Below are positions 9,277 to 17,748 of a stretch of 64,000 nt of DNA, piece by piece; positions within the stretch are counted from its first letter, which is position 1, and the number at the start of each line of letters is the position of its first letter. This DNA is from Rhodospirillales bacterium. Lineage in GTDB: Bacteria > Pseudomonadota > Alphaproteobacteria > ATCC43930 > CGMCC-115725. The notes beneath the pieces are model-generated. The model ran no database searches, was not told the origin of the DNA, and worked only from the letters and a program-made list of their open reading frames with translations. The DNA is taken from contig JAQGIC010000079.1 in assembly GCA_028288725.1 (NCBI GenBank), forward strand, positions 1 to 64,000, written 5' to 3'. The position numbers were made by a program, and so were the translations under genes.

Positions 9277-9771
9277 CTACTTCTTCGCCGCGTCTTTCTT
9301 CGGCATCTTCATCTTCATGCCGTCGGCCTTGACCACCTGGCCGCGGATCTCGCCGGCCGGATTTGCCGCGGTATGGACGTTGAAATACATCATGCCGCCG
9401 GTCAGCGCGGTCGCCTGGTCATCGCTCAGGGTTGCGGAGCCGATGACCGGGCTGATGACGGTGCCGCCCTTCGGGCCGATCGGCACCAGCACGCCGGCCG
9501 CGACGCCGGGCTTGGCCGGCCCGTGGAAATGGGCGGCGGTCGCATCGCCGGTCAGGCCGGCGTACGTGATGTTCCAGCTCATTTCCTTGGTCGCGTCGTC
9601 ATACTTCACGGTGCCATGACCCTTGCCCTTGGACATGGTGGCCGGGGTTTCGCTCTTGCCATTCAGAACCACGCTGTAGGTCCAGGTCTTGGCCTCGGCC
9701 GACGGTGCGGCGGCGAAAGCCGCGAGTGCCAGCGCCAAGGCGGCCATGCCGGCCTGCATTCGGATCTTCAT
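9277..9771 (-). CDS. Secreted CHRD-domain protein
   Basis: This 164-aa exported protein has an N-terminal signal peptide (residues 1 to about 28, ending in PSAEA) and a single CHRD domain. The domain features are GKSETPA near the start, the central AAHFHGPA motif, and YFNVHTAANPAGEIRGQV near the end. CHRD domains are beta-rich modules shared with chordin, and their bacterial role is unknown. The C-terminus is rich in Lys and Met (KADGMKMKMPKKDAAKK), which might bind metal or an anionic surface. The gene stands alone, divergent from prfC. A GGGGGAA sequence upstream of the ATG is a possible ribosome site. Confidence 0.85.
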   Translation of the reverse strand: MKIRMQAGMAALALALAAFAAAPSAEAKTWTYSVVLNGKSETPATMSKGKGHGTVKYDDATKEMSWNITYAGLTGDATAAHFHGPAKPGVAAGVLVPIGPKGGTVISPVIGSATLSDDQATALTGGMMYFNVHTAANPAGEIRGQVVKADGMKMKMPKKDAAKK

Positions 9772-9815
9772 TGCTCAATTCCCCCATAAGTGGTTGGTCC
9801 AGCATGCTGCTGCAC

Positions 9816-9829
9816 GTATATATCTATAC
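9816..9829. promoter_or_regulatory. AT-rich palindrome-like element between CHRD gene and prfC
   Basis: The 14-bp sequence GTATATATCTATAC is a near-palindrome and an isolated AT island in GC-rich DNA. It sits 45 bp upstream of the CHRD gene start and 137 bp upstream of prfC. It could provide the -10 region for either divergent gene or an operator. No clear -35 partner could be assigned. Confidence 0.3.
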
Positions 9830-9966
9830 AGGAGGCGTTACATCAACGCGACGGCCGCATCCTGTCGCAGGGGCCCCCTGCTTCCAATGATGATGGCGCG
9901 CCGGGCCGCCTGTGGTAGAAGCGCCAATCTTTTTTCCGGCCGAGCCCCTAACCGATCGTTGGCCCC

Positions 9967-11553
9967 ATGAGTGCGCTTCCCGCCCCCGTCGCCAATCGAC
10001 GGACCTTCGCCATCATCTCGCATCCCGACGCGGGCAAGACCACGCTGACCGAAAAGCTGCTGCTGTTCGGCGGCGCCATCAACATGGCGGGCGAGGTCAA
10101 GGCGCGCGGCGACAGCCGGCGCGTGCGGTCGGACTGGATGGCGGTCGAGCGCGAGCGCGGCATCTCGGTCTCCTCCGCCGTGATGACCTTCGTGTTCGAC
10201 CAGCTGACCTATAACCTGCTCGATACGCCGGGCCATCAGGACTTCAGCGAGGACACCTATCGCACGCTGACCGCCGTCGACAGCGCGGTCATGGTCATCG
10301 ACGCCGCCAAGGGCATCGAGACCCAGACCCGCAAGCTGTTCGAGGTCTGTCGCCTGCGCGACGTGCCGATCATCACCTTCGTCAACAAGATGGACCGCGA
10401 GGCCCGCGATCCGTTCGACCTGATGGGCGAGATCGAGGAGCAGCTGGCGCTCGACGTGACGCCGGCGACCTGGCCGATCGGCATGGGACGCGATTTCCTC
10501 GGCACTTACGACATTCTGAATGACACGCTGCTGCTGTTCGGCCGCAGCGACGGCGACCGCGTGACCGAGCCGGTGCGCTGCACCGGGCTCGACGATCCGC
10601 AATTGGCCCGGCATCTGCCGGAGAAGGCGCTCGCCAAGCTGATCGAGGAAGTCGAGATGGTCCGCGGCCTGTGCCCGCCGTTCGACCTCGAATCCTATCG
10701 CGCTGGCGCGCTGACGCCCGTGTTCTTCGGCAGCGCCATCAATAATTTCGGCGTGCGTGAGCTGCTGAAGGGCGTGGCCGAACTGGCGCCCCCGCCGCGT
10801 TCGCAGCCGGCAGAGCCCCGCCCGATCGCGCCGAGCGAGCCCAAGGTCACCGGCTTCGTGTTCAAGGTGCAGGCCAACATGGACCCGCAGCATCGCGACC
10901 GCGTCGCCTTCGTGCGGCTCTGCTCCGGCCGGTTCCAGCGCGGCATGAAGCTGAAGCATGTCCGCACCGGCCGCATGATGGCGGTGCAGAACCCGATGTT
11001 CTTCCTGGCCCAGGACCGCAACCTGGCGGAGGAAGCCTGGCCTGGAGATATTCTAGGCATTCCCAATCACGGCACGCTGCGCATCGGCGACACGCTGACC
11101 GAGGGCGAGGAGCTGAAGGTCACCGGCATTCCGAACTTCGCGCCGGAAATCCTGCGCCGCGTGCGGCTCGACGACCCGATGAAGTCGAAGCATCTGAAGC
11201 GCGCGCTGGAACAGATGGCCGAGGAAGGCGTCACCCGCGTGTTCAAGCCGATGATCGGCACTGACCTGATCGTCGGCGTGGTCGGCCAGCTGCAGATCGA
11301 CGTGTTGGCCGAGCGCATCCGGGCCGAATATGACCTGAAGATGCATTTCGAGCCGGCGCCCTACGAGACCGCCCGCTGGGTCGCCTGCGACGACAAGGTG
11401 ATGATGAAGCGCTTCCTGGAGGAAGTCCGCGGCAGCCTGGCCGAGGACCATGACGGCGCACCCGTGTTCCTGGCCCGCAACAGCTGGGAATTGAATCGCA
11501 CGCTGCAGGATTGGCCGGGCGTGAAGTTCACGGCGACGCGGGAGCAGGCGTAG
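9967..11553 (+). CDS. prfC: Peptide chain release factor 3 (RF3)
   Basis: This 528-aa translational GTPase removes RF1/RF2 from the ribosome after peptide release. It has the G1 loop HPDAGKTT, the effector and G2 region ERERGISVSSAVM, the G3 motif DTPGHQDF and the G4 motif NKMD, with the following REARDPFDLMGEIE typical of RF3 and not EF-G. Full length and the C-terminal FLARNSWELNRTLQDWPGV block match the PrfC family. The preceding TGTGGTAGAAG region could contain a promoter, but no strong consensus is seen. The gene ends 6 nt from the convergent toxin gene. Confidence 0.96.
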   Translation: MSALPAPVANRRTFAIISHPDAGKTTLTEKLLLFGGAINMAGEVKARGDSRRVRSDWMAVERERGISVSSAVMTFVFDQLTYNLLDTPGHQDFSEDTYRTLTAVDSAVMVIDAAKGIETQTRKLFEVCRLRDVPIITFVNKMDREARDPFDLMGEIEEQLALDVTPATWPIGMGRDFLGTYDILNDTLLLFGRSDGDRVTEPVRCTGLDDPQLARHLPEKALAKLIEEVEMVRGLCPPFDLESYRAGALTPVFFGSAINNFGVRELLKGVAELAPPPRSQPAEPRPIAPSEPKVTGFVFKVQANMDPQHRDRVAFVRLCSGRFQRGMKLKHVRTGRMMAVQNPMFFLAQDRNLAEEAWPGDILGIPNHGTLRIGDTLTEGEELKVTGIPNFAPEILRRVRLDDPMKSKHLKRALEQMAEEGVTRVFKPMIGTDLIVGVVGQLQIDVLAERIRAEYDLKMHFEPAPYETARWVACDDKVMMKRFLEEVRGSLAEDHDGAPVFLARNSWELNRTLQDWPGVKFTATREQA

Positions 11554-11559
11554 CAGACG

Positions 11560-11868
11560 TCAAACCGTTCTGCGATCCTGCCCAGGCCCGAAAACGCGAA
11601 GCACGACAACATTGCCCGCGGTCCGGCTATCCCCGGTATCCGGTCTAATCTCGTAGAGCACGCGATAGCCCTCGACCGGGATTTCGCGAATCTGCGGATG
11701 ATCTCCATACGCCCAGAGACACGGCAGTTGTCTCAGCATGCGGATTGCGGCGCGGATATTTTGAAGCTTACGCCGCGCGACAATTCCGGCGCCGGGTTGA
11801 CGCAGCCAGTCCCGCACATTGACCAAGTCGCGCAACGCCGCCGGCGCGATCGTCAGGCTTCTGGACAA
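11560..11868 (-). CDS. RelE/ParE-family toxin
   Basis: This 102-aa basic protein has the ParE/RelE toxin layout. An N-terminal helical hairpin begins APAALRDLVNVRDWL, followed by the RKLQNIRAAIRMLRQLP helix, and the C-terminal strands are REIPVEGYRVLYEIRPD and VVVLRVFGPGQDRR. Known members act as ribosome-dependent mRNA endonucleases (RelE) or gyrase poisons (ParE), and the target cannot be decided here. The start is a TTG at 11868, 6 nt after the antitoxin stop. No better start is present in frame. It is the second gene of a two-gene toxin-antitoxin unit. Confidence 0.8.
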   Translation of the reverse strand: MSRSLTIAPAALRDLVNVRDWLRQPGAGIVARRKLQNIRAAIRMLRQLPCLWAYGDHPQIREIPVEGYRVLYEIRPDTGDSRTAGNVVVLRVFGPGQDRRTV

Positions 11869-11874
11869 AGGAAT

Positions 11875-12090
11875 TCAGCGCGCGGCAGGGATAGGCAGAT
11901 CTTCCTCGCCGTCGAGCTTGTCGAGCCAAGCATCGAGGGCGTCGCCAGACACTCCCTGCCCGGCATCCAGCTCTGCCCGCGCTTCTGCGATCAGCGTGCG
12001 CTCATGGGCAAGTCGCCGCGCCCGCTCTGCGGCGCTTTCAGCGCGTGGTGGTTTCTGCTGATTGTTCAGGTCGCGACGAGATAGAGCCAT
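11875..12090 (-). CDS. Antitoxin partner of the RelE/ParE toxin
   Basis: This 71-aa, highly charged small protein precedes the toxin gene by 6 nt. The N-terminal part (LSRRDLNNQQ) is followed by a long Ala/Glu/Arg helix. The C-terminal GDALDAWLDKLDGEEDLP resembles the toxin-binding tail of ParD-like antitoxins. The ATG at 12090 is preferred over a TTG three codons upstream. A TATATT box lies only 7 nt before this ATG, so the mRNA may be nearly leaderless. The assignment rests on size, charge pattern, the tail motif and adjacency to the toxin. Confidence 0.75.
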   Translation of the reverse strand: MALSRRDLNNQQKPPRAESAAERARRLAHERTLIAEARAELDAGQGVSGDALDAWLDKLDGEEDLPIPAAR

Positions 12091-12103
12091 GCTTTGCAAT
12101 ATA

Positions 12104-12121
12104 AGAGGCTTTCAGGCCTCT
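12104..12121. promoter_or_regulatory. Inverted repeat upstream of the antitoxin gene
   Basis: AGAGGC and GCCTCT form a 6-bp inverted repeat around a 6-nt spacer. On the minus strand it is followed by TATATT, just before the antitoxin ATG. It lies 18 nt downstream of the ABC ATPase stop. It could be an autoregulatory operator of the toxin-antitoxin unit, a weak terminator for the ABC operon, or both. Confidence 0.4.
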
Positions 12122-12138
12122 CGCCAGAGCTGCTGACA

Positions 12139-13200
12139 TCAGCGAGCTCCCGGAATCACCCACCCGTCCGTGATCTGCAGCCGCACCGCTGCCCCCGGCT
12201 CCGGCACCGCGCCCGGCTTCGCCAGCATCTGCAGTTCGCACTCGTCCTGACCGTCGATCGTCAGCTCGACCAGCCACTCGCCACCCTGGTAACGGGCGCG
12301 GCGGCAACGTGCCGGCAGGCCTTCGGCGGCCAGGATCAGGTCTTCCGGGCGCAGGCAGAGCCGGGCCCGGCCTTCCGTTTGGCCGGATGCCGCCCGCACG
12401 ACGGCGCGATGGTCGCCGATCGCCACCGTCGCCATCCCCGCTGCCGCCTTCAGCACATTTGCCTCGACCACGCCGCCCATGCCGATGAATTGCGCCACGA
12501 ATTCCGTCGCGGGCGAGCGATAGAGCGTCTGCGGCGCCGCCAGTTGTTCGATCCGGCCGTGGGCCATGACCGCGATCCGGTCGGCCAGCGCCATCGCCTC
12601 GCTCTGGTCATGGGTGATGTAGAGCATGGTCGCCCCGGTGCGGGCGCGGAAATGCTGGAATTCGTCGAGCAGGCTCGCCTTCAGATGCACGTCGAGGTTG
12701 GCCAGCGGTTCGTCGAGCAGCACCAGGTCGGGCGACATGGCGAGGCAGCGCGCCAGCGCCACCCGCTGGCGCTGGCCGCCGGACAGCGAGGCCGGGCGCC
12801 GGTCGTCGATGCCCTGGAGACCGACCGCCTCCAGGGCGGCTGCGACCTGGGCGCGGTATTCGGCGCCCTTGATCCCGCGCGTGCGCAGCGGATATCCCAC
12901 GTTCTCGCCCACGCTCATATGCGGCCAGAGCGCGTAGCTCTGGAACACGATACCGACGTGACGATCCTCGGGCGGCACGTGCAGGGTCTTGTCTGCGACC
13001 AGCCGGTCGCCCAACCGGACCGACCCGTCGCTCGGCCGCTCGAACCCGGCGACGAGGCGCAGGAGCGTGGTCTTGCCGCAACCGGATGGCCCGAGGATGG
13101 CCAGGAATTCGCCATCGGCAACGTCGAGCGAGACGCCATCGACCACCGGCGCCGCATCGCCGAAGCGCTTGGTTATCCGGTCGAGGATCAGGCCTGCCAT
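12139..13200 (-). CDS. ABC transporter ATP-binding protein, FbpC/PotA-like
   Basis: This 353-aa ATPase energises the importer encoded upstream. It has Walker A GPSGCGKTT, the Q-loop region VFQSYALWPHMSV, signature LSGGQRQR, Walker B LVLLDEPLANLD and the switch His in YITHDQSEA. A C-terminal TOBE-like region (residues about 240-353, with LCLRPEDLIL) follows. It overlaps the permease gene by 13 nt. Family members import ferric iron, polyamines, phosphonates or other small anions. The AfuA/FbpA-like binding protein makes Fe3+ one candidate, but the substrate is not settled. Confidence 0.9.
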   Translation of the reverse strand: MAGLILDRITKRFGDAAPVVDGVSLDVADGEFLAILGPSGCGKTTLLRLVAGFERPSDGSVRLGDRLVADKTLHVPPEDRHVGIVFQSYALWPHMSVGENVGYPLRTRGIKGAEYRAQVAAALEAVGLQGIDDRRPASLSGGQRQRVALARCLAMSPDLVLLDEPLANLDVHLKASLLDEFQHFRARTGATMLYITHDQSEAMALADRIAVMAHGRIEQLAAPQTLYRSPATEFVAQFIGMGGVVEANVLKAAAGMATVAIGDHRAVVRAASGQTEGRARLCLRPEDLILAAEGLPARCRRARYQGGEWLVELTIDGQDECELQMLAKPGAVPEPGAAVRLQITDGWVIPGAR

Positions 13201-14897
13201 GGCAACACCGGATGGTTGAGATTGCGCGCCAGCAACGAGGCGACGGCCATCAGGCCGACGGTCGCCGCCACGGTCAGGCTGGCGATCGCGGCGGCGAGCG
13301 TGTTGTCGCCGGCCTGCTCCAGGCTGAACACGACGACGCCCAAGGTCTCGTGTCCGGCGGACCAGAGCAGCGCCGAGACGGTCAGTTCGTTGAACGCGGT
13401 CAGAAAGACCAGCAGCGCGCCGGCCGCCGCCGCCGGCGCCACCAGGGGCAGCGCCACGGTCAGCACCCGCCGTGCGAAGCCGGCGCCGGACATCTGCGCC
13501 GCCTCTTCCAGCCTGATGTCGAGCTGCCGGAACGCGGCGGCGACGGGACGCTGCGCCAGCGTGAAGAAGCGGGCGAGATAGGCGATCAGGATGATCCCGA
13601 GGGTGTTGTAGAGCGACAATCCCAGAACCGGGCGGATGAAGATCAGGATCGCCGCGATGGCGAGCACGACGCCGGGCAAGGCATAGGAGAGCTCGGTCGC
13701 CAACACCAGCGCGCGCATCAGCCGGCGGCCGCGCCAGACCGCGAAATAGGCGACCGGCACCGCCGCCAGAAACAGCAGTATGGCGGCCGCGGTCGCCAGG
13801 ACGAAGCTGTTCGCGACCGCGCGCCGCGCCGCCGGATGCTCGAACAGAATGAAGCGGAAATTATCGAGGGTCGCGGTGGCGAGGCCGAACGGCTGGCCAT
13901 AGGCCTTGACCAGGGCCGTCGCGAGCAGAGCCGAAAGCGGCACCAGCAGCGTCGCCGCCAGAAAGCCCCAGACCAGCAGGATGACCGGCCCGCGCCAGGC
14001 CCCGAGCGACAGGCGCACCGGCGTGGCGGCGGCGCCGTCGACGCGTACGTCGCGCCGGCCGGCGAGCCAGCTTTCGACCAGCACGCCGACGATCGCGATC
14101 ATGCCCAGCACCAGGGACAGCACGGCCACCTCGGACAGCACCCGCGGACCGAAGCCGGACAGGCGCTGATAGATCAGCGTTGTCAGCATGGAAAAGCGCG
14201 CGGGAATGCCCAGCAGCGCCGGCGTGCCGAAATTGCCGATGTTGGAAACGAAGGCGAGCGCCATGCCGGCGATCAGGCTGGGCCCCATCAGCGGCACGAT
14301 GATGGTGCGCACGACCCGCGCCGGCCGGGCGCCGGACGCGCGCGCCGCCTCGATCAGATCGCCCGGCAGCGACCTCAGCGCCGTGCGCAGCCCCAGAAAC
14401 ACGAGCGGCGCATGTTCCAGGCCCAAGAGCACCGTGATGCCGGTCGCCGAATAGAGCGGATGCCGCGTGCCCGGTGCCGGAGCCAGTCCCACCAGATGCA
14501 GCAGCGCGCTGGACGGTCCGAGCAGCTCGATCCAGGCGATCGTGGTGATCTGCGACGGCACCATCAGCAGCATGACGAAGCCGAACACGGCCAAACGCTT
14601 GGCCGGCAGGTCGGTCAGCGCCACGACCAGGGCCATGGCGCCGCCGACCAGTCCTGAAATCATCATCGCGGCCAGGCTGACCCAGAGCGTATGGCCGAGC
14701 GCCACCCAGGTCGCCGGATCGGCCAAAACGCGACGGAACGGTCCCGGCCCCGGGGTCCCGCCCGGTAGGACGCCTTCGACCAGCAGGCGTCCGATCGGAA
14801 CGATCGCGATCAGCGTGAGCAGCGCCGCCAGGCCCCAGAACAGGGAGCGCTCGGCGACGATCGATTGCCCGCGACGCCCGGACGACGCAGTACTCAC
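13188..14897 (-). CDS. ABC transporter permease, fused two-domain FbpB-type
   Basis: This 569-aa inner-membrane protein contains two consecutive binding-protein-dependent permease domains. The first half carries the coupling motif LIEAARASGARPARVVRTI and the second EEAAQMSGAGFARRVLTVAL, each an EAA-type loop. About twelve transmembrane segments are expected. Such fused permeases pair with AfuA/FbpA-type binding proteins. The start is a GTG that overlaps the binding-protein stop as GTGA. An N-terminal helix starts near residue 18 after a short polar leader. Confidence 0.9.
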   Translation of the reverse strand: MSTASSGRRGQSIVAERSLFWGLAALLTLIAIVPIGRLLVEGVLPGGTPGPGPFRRVLADPATWVALGHTLWVSLAAMMISGLVGGAMALVVALTDLPAKRLAVFGFVMLLMVPSQITTIAWIELLGPSSALLHLVGLAPAPGTRHPLYSATGITVLLGLEHAPLVFLGLRTALRSLPGDLIEAARASGARPARVVRTIIVPLMGPSLIAGMALAFVSNIGNFGTPALLGIPARFSMLTTLIYQRLSGFGPRVLSEVAVLSLVLGMIAIVGVLVESWLAGRRDVRVDGAAATPVRLSLGAWRGPVILLVWGFLAATLLVPLSALLATALVKAYGQPFGLATATLDNFRFILFEHPAARRAVANSFVLATAAAILLFLAAVPVAYFAVWRGRRLMRALVLATELSYALPGVVLAIAAILIFIRPVLGLSLYNTLGIILIAYLARFFTLAQRPVAAAFRQLDIRLEEAAQMSGAGFARRVLTVALPLVAPAAAAGALLVFLTAFNELTVSALLWSAGHETLGVVVFSLEQAGDNTLAAAIASLTVAATVGLMAVASLLARNLNHPVLPWQA

Positions 14898-15874
14898 CCG
14901 CCGAACAGGTCCGTGAATTGCCGCTTCAGCAGATCGGCATCTGCGGCGGTCTTGGCGAGATCGAGCGGCAGGATGTGCAGATCGGCGGTCTTCGGAAAGC
15001 CCGGCGGCGGCGCCACGTCGGTGCGGGCGGGCAGGAAGCCTTGGGCGACCGCCAGTTCCTGGCCCGGCTTCGACAACAGGAAAGCGACGAACGCCTTGGC
15101 CGCTTCCGGGTTATGCGCCGTCTTCAGGATCGCGACCGGCTCGGTCACCGCCGAGACGCCTTCCTTCGGGAACACGAAATCGACCGGCGAGCCCTTGTCC
15201 CGTGCGTTCAAGGCCATGAATTCGACGATGATGCCGTACATCTTCTGGCCGCCGGCGACGGCGGTCACCACCGCGCCATTGCCCTTGGCCGCGTCGGCGC
15301 CGTTGGCGGCCAATCGCTGGTAATAATCGCTACCGAGCGAAGAGCCGTCCAGCGCCGCCATATGAATGGCGGCCGCCCCCGAATAGAGCGGGCTCGGCAA
15401 GACGACCTGGCCCTTCGCTTCCGGCTTCAACAGATCGAGCCAGGACGCGGGCTTCGACGGCGCCGCCTTGTTGTAGATGATGCCGGTCGTGATCAGCTTC
15501 GTGCCGAAATAGCTCTTGTCCGGGTCATAGGTCCCGGCCGGAAAAGCCTGCACATCGGCCTGCGCGTAGGCCGCCAGACGGCCGTCGGCCTTGAGCTGTT
15601 CCATCGAAACCGCATCGGCGATGAACAGCAGGTCGGCTTTGGGCGCGCCGCCGACCAGCTCGGCCGCGAGCTTGTTCATGATTTCGGTCGTGCCCGAGCG
15701 GAACACCTCGACCTCGACCTGCGGCTCCTGCTTGTTGAAGGCCGCCACCGTCTCCGCCGCGATCTTGTCCGGCTGCGAGGTATAGAGCACGAGCTTGCCC
15801 GAAGCCGCCCAGGCCGAGCCGGACAGCAGCAGGCCCGCAGCCAGAACGGCGCCGCATGTTTCAACGAACCGCAT
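14894..15874 (-). CDS. ABC transporter substrate-binding protein, AfuA/FbpA-like
   Basis: This 326-aa exported protein captures substrate in the periplasm. A signal peptide (residues 1 to about 24, ending GSAWA) precedes KLVLYTSQPDKIAAE, the typical opening strand of extracellular solute-binding family 1 proteins. Other family stretches are APKADLLFIAD and IIYNKAAPSKPASWLDLL. Two ATG codons are adjacent. GGAG lies 6 nt before the second (15874) and only 3 nt before the first, so I chose the second. It is the first gene of a three-gene operon, 86 nt after pssA. A CGAAGCTTCG palindrome lies in that gap. Confidence 0.88.
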   Translation of the reverse strand: MRFVETCGAVLAAGLLLSGSAWAASGKLVLYTSQPDKIAAETVAAFNKQEPQVEVEVFRSGTTEIMNKLAAELVGGAPKADLLFIADAVSMEQLKADGRLAAYAQADVQAFPAGTYDPDKSYFGTKLITTGIIYNKAAPSKPASWLDLLKPEAKGQVVLPSPLYSGAAAIHMAALDGSSLGSDYYQRLAANGADAAKGNGAVVTAVAGGQKMYGIIVEFMALNARDKGSPVDFVFPKEGVSAVTEPVAILKTAHNPEAAKAFVAFLLSKPGQELAVAQGFLPARTDVAPPPGFPKTADLHILPLDLAKTAADADLLKRQFTDLFGG

Positions 15875-15960
15875 CATGTTCTCCCGCCCGTCCACTTTCT
15901 TGTCGAAGCTTCGCGAGACTGCCGTTTCTGTGTGACGGATTTTTGACAAGCCGCCGCGTA

Positions 15961-16821
15961 TCAGCCTTGCGGCTCGTTTGCGTCGACCGCGCGCAGAACC
16001 GGCGCACCCTCGCCGCGGCCCGCCCGGATTTCCTCCGCCGCACGCTTCAGGCGGCGATAGGACCGGATCGAGAGCGGGATCAGGCCCAGATAGAGCAGGC
16101 CCACGACCAGCAGCGTTTCCCAAGGTTCGGCCGCCAGGAAAGCGGCGAAGGCGCCGATCGCCAGCATCATCGGCACGACCCAATTATGCGGCACGCGGAA
16201 GCGCTTGAACGAGAAGGTCGGCACGCGGCTGACCATCAGCCCGGCCGTCAGCGCCGTGGTCAAGGCGACGAAATAGGGCGAATGGAAGAAGGCGTTGCCG
16301 AACTCGAAGCTGGCGACGATCGGCAGCATGGCGATGCCTGCTGCCGCCGGGGCCGGCACACCGGTGAAGAAATTATAGGCATAGGGCGGCGGATCAGGCA
16401 GTCCGAGCTGCGTATTGAAGCGCGCGAGCCGGAGCGACATGCAGACGGCGAACAGGCACGACACCGCCCAGCCGAGGCTGCCGATCGTGTCCATGGTCCA
16501 GATATAGAGCAGCATCGCGGGCGCCACGCCGAACGAGATGAAGTCGGCCAGGCTGTCGAGCTGGGCGCCGAAGCTGGACGTGCTTTTCAGCAAACGCGCG
16601 ATCCTGCCGTCGAGCCCGTCGAGCACGCCGGCGATCAGGATCGCGCTGACGCCCTGCTCGAACTTGCCGACGATGGCGAAGCGAATCGCGGTCATGCCGG
16701 CGCATAAGGCCAGCAGGGTCAGCATATTCGGGATCATGCGGTTGATCGACAGGCCGCCGATCGGCCGTATGCGGACCCGGCGCCGACGCGGGCGCGCCGG
16801 CTGGTCGCGGGGACGGATCAT
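15961..16821 (-). CDS. pssA: CDP-diacylglycerol-serine O-phosphatidyltransferase
   Basis: This 286-aa integral membrane enzyme makes phosphatidylserine from CDP-diacylglycerol and serine. The CDP-alcohol phosphatidyltransferase signature, DG-x2-AR-x8-G-x3-D-x3-D, is complete around residues 70-95 (DGLDGRIARLL through LDSLAD). Multiple hydrophobic helices follow, with a basic C-terminal tail. A Arg-rich cytosolic leader precedes the first helix. The ATG overlaps psd by 4 nt, so the two consecutive steps of phosphatidylethanolamine synthesis are coupled. Confidence 0.95.
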   Translation of the reverse strand: MIRPRDQPARPRRRRVRIRPIGGLSINRMIPNMLTLLALCAGMTAIRFAIVGKFEQGVSAILIAGVLDGLDGRIARLLKSTSSFGAQLDSLADFISFGVAPAMLLYIWTMDTIGSLGWAVSCLFAVCMSLRLARFNTQLGLPDPPPYAYNFFTGVPAPAAAGIAMLPIVASFEFGNAFFHSPYFVALTTALTAGLMVSRVPTFSFKRFRVPHNWVVPMMLAIGAFAAFLAAEPWETLLVVGLLYLGLIPLSIRSYRRLKRAAEEIRAGRGEGAPVLRAVDANEPQG

Positions 16822-17504
16822 CGCACCAGACCCAGACGCTTCGGCTCGACCGCGAGCGAGTCGGCCAGAACCGTCTCGCCGCCGATCACCGTCTGCCCCT
16901 CGATCGCATAGACCGCCCAGCTGAGCGGCACATAGAGATCGGTCCGGCTGCCGAAGCGGATCAGGCCGAACCGCTCCCCGACCTGCACCTTGTCGCCGAC
17001 ATTGGTCCAGGTGACGATGCGGCGGGCGATCAGGCCGGCGATCTGCACGACGGCGATATCGACGCCCGCGTCGGTCGTGATCTTGAGCGCGTTGCGCTCG
17101 TTGAGGTCCGACGCCTTGTCGAAGCTCGCGTTGACGAACTGGCCCTTATGATAATGCGTCTTCGCCACCGTACCCGGCATGGGTGCCCGGTTGATGTGCA
17201 CATCGAACACATTGAGGAAGATGCCGATTCGCAGCATCGGCTCGGTACCCATGTCAAGCTCGGCCGGCGGTGCCACCGGGGCGACCGAGACGACGAGCCC
17301 GTCGGCCGGGCTGACGACCAGCCCATCGCGCACCGGCGTCACGCGCGGCGGGTCGCGGAAGAAATAGATGCACCAGAGGGTCAAGATCAGACCGATCCAG
17401 CCGAGCGGCGCCCAGACAAAGGCCAAAACCAAGGACACGGCGGCGAAAATCGCGATGAATTTCCAGCCATCGCGATGGATCGGCACCAGAACATGTTCGA
17501 GCAA
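16818..17504 (-). CDS. psd: Phosphatidylserine decarboxylase, short form
   Basis: This 228-aa membrane-associated enzyme decarboxylates phosphatidylserine to phosphatidylethanolamine. It belongs to the short proteobacterial/archaeal Psd group. It has an N-terminal hydrophobic hairpin, the VFDVHINRAPMPG block and the self-cleavage site near GLIRFGSRTDLYVP, where the Ser of FGS becomes the pyruvoyl group. The start is a TTG at 17504 supported by AAGGAAG 7 nt upstream. No in-frame ATG fits. It is the first gene of psd-pssA. The 244-bp region to the divergent DUF2126 gene holds its promoter, but no consensus could be picked confidently. Confidence 0.94.
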   Translation of the reverse strand: MLEHVLVPIHRDGWKFIAIFAAVSLVLAFVWAPLGWIGLILTLWCIYFFRDPPRVTPVRDGLVVSPADGLVVSVAPVAPPAELDMGTEPMLRIGIFLNVFDVHINRAPMPGTVAKTHYHKGQFVNASFDKASDLNERNALKITTDAGVDIAVVQIAGLIARRIVTWTNVGDKVQVGERFGLIRFGSRTDLYVPLSWAVYAIEGQTVIGGETVLADSLAVEPKRLGLVR

Positions 17505-17748
17505 TTGGTCGCTTCCTTCGATGGGCCGGGGCGCGGTCCCGACATTGATTGGGCCCTAACCTAGCGCCAAAAGCAGCATTCCGCATCCGTCTGCGAATGC
17601 ACACCCGCTTTCTGGCCCGCTTTATGCTTCAATGGAACCGCAGGATGTCGCGCGTCGAACCACCAGATCGGCTGTTCCGAGCGACGCCTGTGGCTGATAG
17701 CTTTGGGGACGGCTCCCGTCGAGCCGCCCGGGAATGAACGGACGACCG

